Assembly (NCBI GenBank): GCA_014859895.1
Contig: JACZKS010000193.1
Location: 1-59,361 of the forward strand
Direction: 5' to 3'
Length of the DNA: 59,361 nucleotides
Source of the DNA: Rhodospirillales bacterium
GTDB taxonomy: Bacteria > Pseudomonadota > Alphaproteobacteria > Rhodospirillales > Shumkoniaceae
Below are positions 52,330 through 59,361 of the stretch, piece by piece (the first letter of the stretch is position 1; each line of letters opens with the position of its first letter). The position numbers were made by a program, and so were the translations under genes. The notes beneath the pieces were generated by a model. That model ran no database searches. It was not told where the DNA came from and saw only the letters and a list, made by a program, of their open reading frames with translations.

Positions 52330-53564
52330 TGGTCGCCCCCTCTGCGCAGCACATCGTCGACGGCCTTGCGCCAATCGGGCAGGCGGTCGATCAGGTCGGA
52401 AGCCATCAGGAAGTCCATGTCCAGCCCCGAACGCAGCGCGATGTCGTCGAGTTCCTCGGATTCCCCCCTGGCCATCGCCGCGCCGCACGTCTTGGCCAGC
52501 GCCTGCGCGCAATGGACGATCCCCACGAGCCTGCTCTGGCCTTTGTAGCTGCCCGGCTCGTGGTGATAGGCCACCGCCTCGACCACCGAGTCGACGAACC
52601 CCCACAGGCCGAGAAGGTAGGCGCTGAGTTCCGTATGGCTGGCGCCGAACACCTCGCGCTCCGCCGCGAAAATCGGCTGGATGCCGTTTTCCACCTGGTT
52701 CACGGCCCGCCGGAAACGAAGAGGGAAGTTGGCGACGAGAACGAGAACGCCGACGTGGGCAAGGACTCCGGCGCACATCGCTTCCTGAATCGAGGCCTGA
52801 TCCAGATGTTCCAGTTCGGCAATGGTTCGGGCGACCATGCCGACCCCCAGGCTTCGGTTGCCGAGGCGCCGGATGATGGCCGCCGTCGCCGCATCTCCCG
52901 AATAGCGCGAATAGATGCCGGCCATCAGGGTCAACGCCTTGATGGTGTCCAGGCCAAGAAGCCGCACGGCGTCCTTGAGGTCGGTGATGCGGGTGGGAAG
53001 GCCGAAGAACGCCGAGTTGGTCAGCTTCAGGGTTTCGGCGGTCATGGCGACGTCACGCGACAGGATCTGGGCGACGGAGGTCGACGACGCGTTCTTCGAG
53101 CGCAGTTCCTCGAGCAGGGCAAGAAAGACATCGGGCGGGGTGGGCAGGGAATGAAGGCTCGACACCAACTCGCGGAGTCCCTCGTCGTCGAGGAAGCGCC
53201 GCAAGGCGACGGCACTCGTTACGGCTTCGACCAGGCATTCAAAGCCGCAGGGTTTAGAAAGGTAGCGATGGGCCGGCCCGGCGGTGCGCAGAATCGCCTC
53301 TTCCTCGGCATAACCCGATAGGATGATGCGCACGCTGGCCGGATAGGTCCGGCTGATGATCGTCAGCAACTCGGCGCCGTCGATTCCCGGCATCCTGAGG
53401 TCGGATACGACGATGTCGAACGGCTGTTTCGCCATCGCCGCCAACGCCTTCTCGGCACCGTCGACGAAGACCATCTCCCAGGAACCGCGCATCGGATAAA
53501 GCATGCGCCGCAGCCCCTGGAGGACATTCTCGTCGTCATCGACAAACAGAACGGTTGATGTCAT
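52326..53564 (-). CDS. Response regulator with HDOD domain
   Basis: The 412-aa protein joins a receiver (DDD at 10-12, D55 in VVSDLRMPGIDG, YLSKPCGFE) to an HDOD domain (LHSLPTPPDVFLALLEELRS ... ILSRDVAMTAETLKLTNSAFFGL ... DAVRLLGLDTIKALTLMAG). HDOD proteins are signalling output modules without clear enzymatic residues. I start at ATG 53564, which has GGGGA upstream; ATG 53594 would overlap the kinase gene. It is the middle gene of the HK-HDOD-pseudoHD-GYP operon. Confidence 0.9.
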   Translation of the reverse strand: MTSTVLFVDDDENVLQGLRRMLYPMRGSWEMVFVDGAEKALAAMAKQPFDIVVSDLRMPGIDGAELLTIISRTYPASVRIILSGYAEEEAILRTAGPAHRYLSKPCGFECLVEAVTSAVALRRFLDDEGLRELVSSLHSLPTPPDVFLALLEELRSKNASSTSVAQILSRDVAMTAETLKLTNSAFFGLPTRITDLKDAVRLLGLDTIKALTLMAGIYSRYSGDAATAAIIRRLGNRSLGVGMVARTIAELEHLDQASIQEAMCAGVLAHVGVLVLVANFPLRFRRAVNQVENGIQPIFAAEREVFGASHTELSAYLLGLWGFVDSVVEAVAYHHEPGSYKGQSRLVGIVHCAQALAKTCGAAMARGESEELDDIALRSGLDMDFLMASDLIDRLPDWRKAVDDVLRRGGDQ

Positions 53565-53580
53565 TGCCGCATCCCCAGGC

Positions 53581-55479
53581 TCAGGCCGACTCATGGGTTG
53601 GCACGCCGGTCGCCGACGGCTTTCCGTCGCCGTTGCGGCCCTTGACGACGCCCCGGATGGGAAGGTGGACGATGAAAGTCGTTCCCTTGCCGGTCAGCGT
53701 TTCGAAGCGGATGGAGCCGCCATGCTTATTGACGACGATGTCGCGGGCGATCGTCAGGCCCTGGCCGGTTCCCTTGCCGACCGCCTTGGTTGTGAAGAAG
53801 GGGTTGAAGACCTTGCCGCGGATGGCCTCGGGAATGCCCGTTCCGTTATCCTCGACCTTGACCACCGCGGCATCCCCCTCGATGGAGGTGGCGATGCGGA
53901 TGCACCCGTTGCCCGCATCGCGGCCCGCCTCGCGGACGGCATGGGCGGCGTTGACCAGCAGGTTCAGCAGGACCTGGGTGATTTCACCCGGCAGACAGAT
54001 GACCGCGGGCAAGGCGGGGTCGAAGTCCGTCTCGACCTGGGCGACGTGCTTCCACTCGTTGCGCGAAATGGTGATGGTGTTCTCGATCGCGCGGTTCAGA
54101 TCCGTCAGCGCCTTCCCTTGCGCGCCCGGATGCGAGAACTCCTTCATGGCCAGCACGATGCGCGAGATCTGCTTGATGCCAAAGATCGACTGTTCCGTCG
54201 CCGAGGGGATCTCCGCGGTCAGGAAGTCGAGGTCGGCCCCGCGGCGCAGATTGTCGATTTCCCGCATGCGCCCGGCGAGATCTTCGCGATCCTTGAGATC
54301 GTCAACCAGCGCCAGGCACCCGCGCACAAGGGCAAACAGCGTCGCGTGCGCCTCGGCCAGAAACGTCAGGTTGTTGCTGATGTACTGGGAAGGCGTGTTG
54401 ATTTCGTGGGCGATGCCGCCGGCCAGTTGACCTACGGCCTCGAGCTTCTGCGCGTCGCGCAACTCGCTTTCGAGGCGCTCACGGAGCAGTCCGCTGCGCC
54501 AGACCACGGCGCCGCTGACGAAAAGCAGGAACGTCAGCCCGTAGAGCCCGCCGATCAGCCAGGCACTGGTATTGCCGGCGAAAAGAGTGGCCTCAAGAAT
54601 GGAGACGACGAACCCGAAAGACGTTGTCGCCACCGGAACGGCCACGGTGACGATCCTGTCTCCCGACGCGTTCACGGTCGTCACGGCACCGCCGCTTGCC
54701 GTTCCGGCGCCGCGCCACACCAGGGAAGAGCGCATTTCCTCCTTCGGTATATCGGCATAAATGGCGCATCCCTCGTCATCGGCGATAGCGACGGCGGCTT
54801 GCCTGCGCGCGACGGAAAGCCGGTGTTTCTGGATCGGTCCCCACGGCAGCCAAGCCACCACTTGGCCGGCGAACCGGCCCTTGTGGAAGAGCGGCCGGAG
54901 CACCACGACGACCGGAGCCGCCGGACATCCGGCGAGCCGCACCACGGCTTCCGTCTTGTCCCGTGTCAGGTATGCCGACAGATTCACGCCCTGAAGCAGG
55001 CTGGCGCCGGAAGTGTTCGCCCCGATCGATGGCACGTCGATAAGCACGCCACCGGCGTCGTCGACCATGACCATCCGTTCGTAGACGGCGTCGGCCCTGC
55101 CGCCGAACCGGCGGGTATCGACCAGCCGCCGCATGATCCTGGCAATCTCCTCCAGATTGGCCCCAAGGCCGTACTGCGGGGAGACGCCCAGATTCCTGTT
55201 GAGGAAGTAGGCCTCGAGCGAGGGGGAAACGGCGAGATCGTCAAGATCGTTGCGACGGTCGTTGAAAAAGAACCCGAGTCCATCGGCCTGGCGCCTTACT
55301 TCCTCGACGAATTCCGTCTCGTGGGCCGCGCGAAGGTCATTTCGAGTCGTGTGTTGAAGAACGAGAAGAACAATGACGAACAGGAAAAGGATGACGCCGA
55401 GGACCGCCAACAGATATTTGTCGGCCGCGTTATTCCGGCCGTGCGTCCATGCCCAAATGTATTCAGATAGTGTTTTCAT
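53581..55479 (-). CDS. Membrane sensor histidine kinase
   Basis: The 632-aa kinase has a first helix at residues 22-42, a long predicted periplasmic sensor (about 43-303), a second helix at 305-327, no HAMP domain, the H-box QLAGGIAHEINTP with His358, and the ATP-binding N (LLNLLVNAAHAVREAG), G1 (VEDNGTGIPE), F (FNPFFTTKAVG) and G2 (GTGQGLTIARDIV) boxes. The sensor looks like a double-Cache domain by layout (an inner YFLNRNLG...VYERMVMVDDAGGVLIDVPS). It should phosphorylate one or both co-encoded receivers. It starts 343 nt from the divergent LuxR-type regulator. Confidence 0.93.
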   Translation of the reverse strand: MKTLSEYIWAWTHGRNNAADKYLLAVLGVILFLFVIVLLVLQHTTRNDLRAAHETEFVEEVRRQADGLGFFFNDRRNDLDDLAVSPSLEAYFLNRNLGVSPQYGLGANLEEIARIMRRLVDTRRFGGRADAVYERMVMVDDAGGVLIDVPSIGANTSGASLLQGVNLSAYLTRDKTEAVVRLAGCPAAPVVVVLRPLFHKGRFAGQVVAWLPWGPIQKHRLSVARRQAAVAIADDEGCAIYADIPKEEMRSSLVWRGAGTASGGAVTTVNASGDRIVTVAVPVATTSFGFVVSILEATLFAGNTSAWLIGGLYGLTFLLFVSGAVVWRSGLLRERLESELRDAQKLEAVGQLAGGIAHEINTPSQYISNNLTFLAEAHATLFALVRGCLALVDDLKDREDLAGRMREIDNLRRGADLDFLTAEIPSATEQSIFGIKQISRIVLAMKEFSHPGAQGKALTDLNRAIENTITISRNEWKHVAQVETDFDPALPAVICLPGEITQVLLNLLVNAAHAVREAGRDAGNGCIRIATSIEGDAAVVKVEDNGTGIPEAIRGKVFNPFFTTKAVGKGTGQGLTIARDIVVNKHGGSIRFETLTGKGTTFIVHLPIRGVVKGRNGDGKPSATGVPTHESA

Positions 55480-55507
55480 GGCATCGATCTACTTGAAAAA
55501 TCACGGA

Positions 55508-55643
55508 TGACGGAGCGGTTGCCCTGGATTCCCGCCTTCGCGGGAATGACGAAGGGGGTATAGGCGCCACCCCCGCGTCCTTTTCCCGTCACCCCCGCGC
55601 AGGCGGGGGTCCAGGGCGAGTGACGGAGCGGTTGCCCGGGATT
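55508..55643. repeat. Cluster of palindromic repeats with a flanking direct repeat
   Basis: The gap 55480-55822 has no gene I can support. It contains two facing palindromes, 55523-55550 (CCTGGATTCCCGCC-N-GGGAATGAC type, one base different from 47883-47910) and 55588-55615 (GTCACCCCCGCG...GGGGGTCCAGG). They sit between a 23-bp direct repeat, 55508-55530 and 55621-55643, with one mismatch (TGACGGAGCGGTTGCCC then TGG/GGG-ATT). Confidence 0.8.
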
Positions 55644-55822
55644 GACGCTCCGTGCGGCCGCGGAATGCTCCAGACATCGCTCCAATCCCGATCCAATGAA
55701 CCTTTTCTACCGGTACTCCGACGGAGTGAGCCCCGATATCCCCATTTGAGGACATGCGGCTTCACCCATGCCCGACTTCATACGATAATGGCCGCCGCGA
55801 TGACGTCGGAGGGAGCCCCGCA

Positions 55823-56896
55823 ATGACAGCCGGAGGTCGGCACGATGATCCGATGGCAATGCCGCGGGTGATGTTCGTCGACGACGACACCCATCTGCTG
55901 TCGTCTCTCGGCCGCGCCTTCCGTGCGAAACGCGGCGTTTGGAAGATGGAGTTCGTCGAGTCGGCCGAGGCCGCGCTGAAGGCCGCCGCCGAGGATGCCT
56001 TCGCCGTCGTCGTCACCGACATGAGCATGCCGGGCATGAACGGCCTCGAACTGGTCCGCTCGCTCAACGAACGATCGCCCGCCACCCGCTGCGTGGTCCT
56101 GACCGGAACCGCCGACCTTCAGCTGGCCGCCGACGTCATCAATACGGCCCGCGTCTTCCGCTTCTATACCAAGCCGTGTCCGGTCGACCGGCTGATGAGC
56201 GGCATCGAGGAAACCCTGACGGCGTCGCGATCGACCGGGACCGCCGAAACGGTGAGCGGGAACCGCCGGGCATCGGACGCCGGGCGGCTCGCGCTCGACC
56301 ATATCGCCACGGCGGTCTTCGTCGTCGATGGTGGTGGACACGTCCTTCACATGAACCAGGCCGGCACCGCGCTGGCGGCGGAGAGGGACGGTTTGACCAT
56401 CGACGCCAACCAGGTATGCCGCGGCGCCATGCCGGACGAAACGCAAACCCTGCTTGAGACCATCCGCCGCCAGGCCGCGCCCGGGCGCAAGGAAGACGCG
56501 GTCACGGCGGTCTCCCTGTCGCGGCCGTCGATGCGCCATCCCCTGCTGGTGATCGCGGCGCCGTTGGGCCCGGAGCCGGACGCCGACGGGCAGGCCTCGG
56601 TCGTCCTGTTCGTGGCCGACCCCGACCGCCCGCCGGCCCTGGACGCCGAAGTGATCGGCAGGTTGTACGGGCTGACCGGCGCCGAGAGCAGGCTGGCCTG
56701 CGTGCTGGCCACCGGCAGGGACCTCGGCGACGCCGCCGAGGCCCTGCACATCACCCAGACGTCCGCCCGAACCTACCTGAAACGGGTTTTCGCCAAGACC
56801 AACACCCGGCGCCAGGCCGACCTCGTCCGCCTGATCCTGGCCTCGCCGGACGTGGTCCCCCATGCAAAAGCCCGCGAACCCGGGCCGGCGTTATAG
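55823..56896 (+). CDS. Response regulator with LuxR-type HTH
   Basis: The 357-aa protein has a receiver (DDD at 20-22, D66 in VVVTDMSMPGMNG, K in FYTKPC), a PAS-like middle (LDHIATAVFVVDGGGHVLHMNQAG) and a C-terminal LuxR/FixJ helix-turn-helix (LTGAESRLACVLATGRDLGDAAEALHITQTSARTYLKRVFAKT). The receiver resembles that of the pseudo-HD-GYP protein, so the island's receivers likely share the divergent kinase. ATG 55823 has GGAGGGAG upstream. It ends seven nt from the convergent acyl-CoA dehydrogenase-like gene. Confidence 0.92.
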   Translation: MTAGGRHDDPMAMPRVMFVDDDTHLLSSLGRAFRAKRGVWKMEFVESAEAALKAAAEDAFAVVVTDMSMPGMNGLELVRSLNERSPATRCVVLTGTADLQLAADVINTARVFRFYTKPCPVDRLMSGIEETLTASRSTGTAETVSGNRRASDAGRLALDHIATAVFVVDGGGHVLHMNQAGTALAAERDGLTIDANQVCRGAMPDETQTLLETIRRQAAPGRKEDAVTAVSLSRPSMRHPLLVIAAPLGPEPDADGQASVVLFVADPDRPPALDAEVIGRLYGLTGAESRLACVLATGRDLGDAAEALHITQTSARTYLKRVFAKTNTRRQADLVRLILASPDVVPHAKAREPGPAL

Positions 56897-56903
56897 CCCG
56901 CCT

Positions 56904-58058
56904 TCAGAAGATCCGATCCACCGGCATCCCCAGCGCCATGGCTCCGGCGTATTCCGCCTGCGGGCCAGATTGCAGGGGATGGTAACGTGCGGCCTGGATA
57001 TCGCGGAACCGCCGCTCAAGCCCGGCCGACCGGTAGAACCCGGCACCTCCCGCCAGTTCCATCGCATACTCGACGGCCGAGATGGCGTGCCTGGCGACGA
57101 GATGGCGGCCGATCATCACCTGATTGACGGTGTCGGCCGAAGGCGCGTTGAGCCGAACGGCCGCCAGCATCGAGCCATGGGCCAGCCGGGCCGCCGTCAG
57201 TTCGGTCTCCATGCTTCCTGCCAGATCCACGGCATGGCGCCCGGGCGCCTTTTTCCTTGCCAGACCGATCGCAATGTCCCGCGCGCTTTCGGCCACGCCG
57301 AGATAGACGGCATAAATCAGCGGGAAAGCGATGGTGGAGATGGTCTGGAAGAGCGGATGCCATTGGCCGGCCTGGCGCCGCACGGCAACCGCCGCCTCGG
57401 GCACGACGTGGCCCTCGATCAGCACGTCGTGCGAGCCGGTGCCGCGCATGCCGAGCGTGCGCCAGGTGTCCAGCACCTTGACGTGCGGCGAGTTCATGGG
57501 GACGCCGAAGTGCAGGACCGTCGGCCCCTCGTCATCCTCCAGGATCGCCCCCGTCATCAGGATGTCGCCGGTGGGCGCCCCCGAGGTGAAGACCTTGCGG
57601 GCGTTGATGCGATAACCGCCCTCCACCTTTTCGGCCTTGCCGGAACCCGCGATCCAGTCCGACCCGCCGCTCGACAGCAGCAGGATGCGCTCGGTTGCGA
57701 TCCGCTTCAAAAGCGGCTCGACGGCGGCGGCTTTCTGATGGGTCCAGCGCCAGGCCGGGACGGCCACCTGATGGGTGTGCATCGAGAAGGCCAGCGCGGT
57801 CGAGCCGCAATGATAGGCCAGCGTTCGCAGCATGGCGGAAAGCTCGTCGACGTCGGCGCCGGCGCCCCCCAGTTCACGCGGCACCCCGGCCTCGACGAGA
57901 CCCGATGTTTTCAAGAGGGCGATGTTGTCCGCGACGTACTTGTCCTCGTCGCTTTCGGCGTCGGCGCGAGCGGCCAGTATCGGCCCCAGCTCGCGCGCGA
58001 TTTCGGCCGCGCTCGGCGTTGGGGGGGCGGTGATTTTCATGGCTGATGGGGCGTTCAT
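56904..58058 (-). CDS. Acyl-CoA dehydrogenase-family enzyme
   Basis: The 384-aa product has the acyl-CoA dehydrogenase N-terminal helix bundle (NIALLKTSGLVEAGVPRELGG), the FAD/substrate loop LLLSSGGSDWIAGSGKAEKVEGGYRINARKVFTSG, WRTLGMRGTGSHDVLIEG and the C-terminal dimer region RHLVARHAISAVEYAMELAGGAGFYRS. The catalytic Glu common to true ACADs is not obvious, and it resembles the monooxygenase/desulfurisation-type branch (DszC/HpaB-like flavoproteins), so the reaction is uncertain. AAGGGAG precedes ATG 58058. It is divergent from the HxlR-SCP2 regulator, probably its controller. Confidence 0.85.
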   Translation of the reverse strand: MNAPSAMKITAPPTPSAAEIARELGPILAARADAESDEDKYVADNIALLKTSGLVEAGVPRELGGAGADVDELSAMLRTLAYHCGSTALAFSMHTHQVAVPAWRWTHQKAAAVEPLLKRIATERILLLSSGGSDWIAGSGKAEKVEGGYRINARKVFTSGAPTGDILMTGAILEDDEGPTVLHFGVPMNSPHVKVLDTWRTLGMRGTGSHDVLIEGHVVPEAAVAVRRQAGQWHPLFQTISTIAFPLIYAVYLGVAESARDIAIGLARKKAPGRHAVDLAGSMETELTAARLAHGSMLAAVRLNAPSADTVNQVMIGRHLVARHAISAVEYAMELAGGAGFYRSAGLERRFRDIQAARYHPLQSGPQAEYAGAMALGMPVDRIF

Positions 58059-58197
58059 AAAAGTCTCCCTTCGCTGAGTGATTTCCCATGCGGGAATCAT
58101 CGCATCCGGGGAGGCGCCCCTCCAGTCCAGGAACTGTATCGGCCGGCGGCCTCCCACCCGCCAAACCCTTGCCTTGTCAACGCGCCCGGCAATGCCA

Positions 58198-58217
58198 ATC
58201 TGCGCAGATGCTACAAT
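58198..58217 (+). promoter_or_regulatory. Palindromic operator and -10 before the HxlR-SCP2 gene
   Basis: ATCTGCGCAGAT (58198-58209) is a perfect 12-bp palindrome directly followed by TACAAT (58212-58217), a good -10 about 36 bp before the ATG. No matching -35 is present, so regulation by the palindrome is plausible. It lies in the 195-nt gap shared with the divergent acyl-CoA dehydrogenase-like gene. Confidence 0.5.
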
Positions 58218-58253
58218 GTCTGTACCGCGTCGACCCCCTTGAGGGAGGTCCCT

Positions 58254-58958
58254 ATGCCCCAGCGCCAAGGCCCGGGAAGTTACGGCCAGTTCTGCCCGGT
58301 CGCGATGGCGGCGGAAATCGTCTGCTCACGCTGGACGGTGCTGGTGGTTCGCGAACTGCTTTGCGGTTCGAGCCGGTTCAACGACCTGCGGCGCGGGGTC
58401 CCGTTGATGTCTCCCACGCTTCTTTCCAAACGGCTCAAGGAGCTTGAGGAAGCGGGCGTGATCGTTTCCGTGCCGACCGCCCAGCGGGGCATCGTGGATT
58501 ACAGGCTGACGGAGGCCGGCGAAGGGTTGCGGCCCATCGTCATGTCCCTCGGCTTCTGGGGGCAGCATTGGGTCGAATCGTCCCTTTCCCTCAAGAACCT
58601 CGACCCCTCGCTGCTCATGTGGGACATGCGGCGCAACCTCGACCCGACCCCGCTGCCGGCGCGGCGCTGCACGATCAACTTCCTCTATCCGGACGTCAAA
58701 TCGGCCAAGCGATCCTGGTGGCTTGTTATCGACGGACACGCGATCGATCTGTGTTCGAGCAATCCCGGTTTCGAGATCGATCTTTACGTGCGCAGCTCGC
58801 TCAAAAGCATGACGGCTGTCTGGATGGGCCATTCGACGGTTCGCAAAGAGATCGAAGCCGGTCAGATCGAACTCATCGGCGACACGGATCTCGCGCAATC
58901 CATGCAGCAGTGGCTGGGCCTCAGCGTTTTCGCCAAGGAAGTGCGGGCGAGTGCGTAA
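58254..58958 (+). CDS. HxlR-type regulator fused to SCP2-like domain
   Basis: The 234-aa protein has an HxlR-type winged helix (residues 10-105: CPVAMAAEIVCSRWTVLVVREL ... LLSKRLKELEEAGVI ... YRLTEAGEGLRPIV). The second half, residues about 135-230 (RRCTINFLYPDVKSAKRSWWLVIDG ... VWMGHSTVRKEIEAG ... MQQWLGLSVFAKEV), looks like an SCP2 sterol-carrier domain, a hydrophobic-ligand pocket. Ordinary HxlR proteins are only about half this length, so this is likely a ligand-sensing regulator for lipophilic or aromatic compounds. ATG 58254 has GGGAGG upstream. It diverges from the acyl-CoA dehydrogenase-like gene. Confidence 0.87.
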   Translation: MPQRQGPGSYGQFCPVAMAAEIVCSRWTVLVVRELLCGSSRFNDLRRGVPLMSPTLLSKRLKELEEAGVIVSVPTAQRGIVDYRLTEAGEGLRPIVMSLGFWGQHWVESSLSLKNLDPSLLMWDMRRNLDPTPLPARRCTINFLYPDVKSAKRSWWLVIDGHAIDLCSSNPGFEIDLYVRSSLKSMTAVWMGHSTVRKEIEAGQIELIGDTDLAQSMQQWLGLSVFAKEVRASA

Positions 58959-59044
58959 CGGGGCCTCCATCGTTTCCCTTTCTCGCGGCGCCCGACGCCG
59001 ATAATATCGCGGGTGTTCCGGCGAAGCCTCGAGGCGGGAGCATT

Positions 59045-59361
59045 TTGATCTATCAGACGAAAAACCTTTCCCTGCGCCAGGCGGTGGAGCTGATCTGCGA
59101 GCTGACCGGCATGGAAATTGCGCAAGCCGGGGCGGAGATCGTCGCGGCCGGCCGCGACGGCGCGTTCACGGCGCACGCCGACAAGGCCGTCGAAATTCAC
59201 GACGACCTGCAATGGCCGTTGCCCACTTGGGGCGGGTACGTCTATGTGCCGGCGCGCTTCTGGGGCTTCACCATCCGCTGGCAGGCGAACGAACTCGTCC
59301 GCTGGCGCGAGTGGGCCGAGGGCGTCACCATCCCGCGCGCCGCCATCGAGCGGATCTGGGG
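59045..59361 (+). CDS. Unknown protein, C-terminus beyond window edge
   Basis: From TTG 59045, with GGGAG upstream, 105 codons run to the edge without a stop: (M)IYQTKNLSLRQAVELICEL, then AVEIHDDLQWPLPTWGGYVY, WGFTIRWQANELVRWREWAE, ending AIERIWG. It is rich in Trp and lacks a signal peptide. I do not recognise the family. Start with TTG is tentative. It follows the HxlR-SCP2 gene by 86 nt; whether it belongs to the same unit is unclear. Confidence 0.55.
   Translation, partial: MIYQTKNLSLRQAVELICELTGMEIAQAGAEIVAAGRDGAFTAHADKAVEIHDDLQWPLPTWGGYVYVPARFWGFTIRWQANELVRWREWAEGVTIPRAAIERIW

Noticed and set aside
53503-55470. 655-aa plus-strand frame over the histidine kinase
   Set aside because: Shadow; kinase H, N, G and F boxes are on the minus strand.
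55508-55643. Possible CRISPR-like repeat array
   Set aside because: Only two units, palindromes in opposite orientation and no regular spacers or cas genes.

Overview
The window is high-GC, gene-dense chromosomal DNA with almost no mobile material. The gene set points to an alphaproteobacterium, most likely of the Rhodospirillales: a sigma-54-type glnB-glnA operon, an alphaproteobacterial TSUP/TIGR02186 pair, an sdhE homologue, and a tkt-fba-rpe operon whose aldolase is the Calvin-cycle (CBB) subtype. That is inference from gene content; no rRNA or taxonomic marker was available.

Layout. 0-6.3 kb: a formylglycine-dependent sulfatase, a 44-aa unknown ORF and an anaerobic sulfatase maturase on the minus strand, divergent from a ROK regulator plus a three-gene ABC importer, with an AT-rich operator-like block between. 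This reads as an organosulfate uptake and desulfation unit. 6.4-10.6 kb: a methyltransferase, ribB behind an FMN riboswitch, glnA and glnB with a -24/-12 promoter and an NtrC-like site. 10.7-12.7 kb: a TSUP permease, a DUF1847 protein whose 3' end runs into tRNA-His, a terminator and a small conserved ORF. 12.9-16.7 kb: tkt, fba, rpe. 16.7-20.0 kb: sulfur genes (TSUP, TIGR02186 protein, Usp; DsrE-like, TusA). 20-29 kb: phosphoesterase, sodium:solute symporter, a small membrane protein with a FliF-like tail, ACT protein, two secreted proteins, Nudix, cNMP-binding protein, DUF502, MmgE/PrpD, deaminase. 29-36.6 kb: recG, sdhE, mfd and a beta-CASP MBL protein.

36.7-46.1 kb is the most interesting stretch. 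On the minus strand lie a lysine 2,3-aminomutase, two tandem ATP-grasp ligases and a 761-aa GNAT-deacetylase-GNAT fusion, nearly without gaps, followed by a TrkH potassium transporter, a degenerate PleD-like protein and a DsbA-family protein. My reading is an undescribed pathway that makes a beta-lysine-containing small molecule or peptide and tailors it by acetylation and deacetylation, perhaps an osmolyte given the neighbouring TrkH. The chemistry is inferred.

46.4-51 kb: an FAD oxidoreductase convergent with a second NMT1/TauA-type ABC importer. 51.2-56.9 kb: a signalling island with a membrane histidine kinase, a REC-HDOD protein, a REC-pseudo-HD-GYP protein and a divergent REC-LuxR regulator. 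56.9-59.4 kb: an acyl-CoA dehydrogenase-like enzyme, a divergent HxlR-SCP2 fusion regulator and an unknown truncated gene. Two short elements with terminal inverted repeats (36.6 and 47.8 kb) supply the stop codons of adjacent genes, and related palindromes recur at 55.5 kb. All starts and family names come from reading the sequence; no database search was run.
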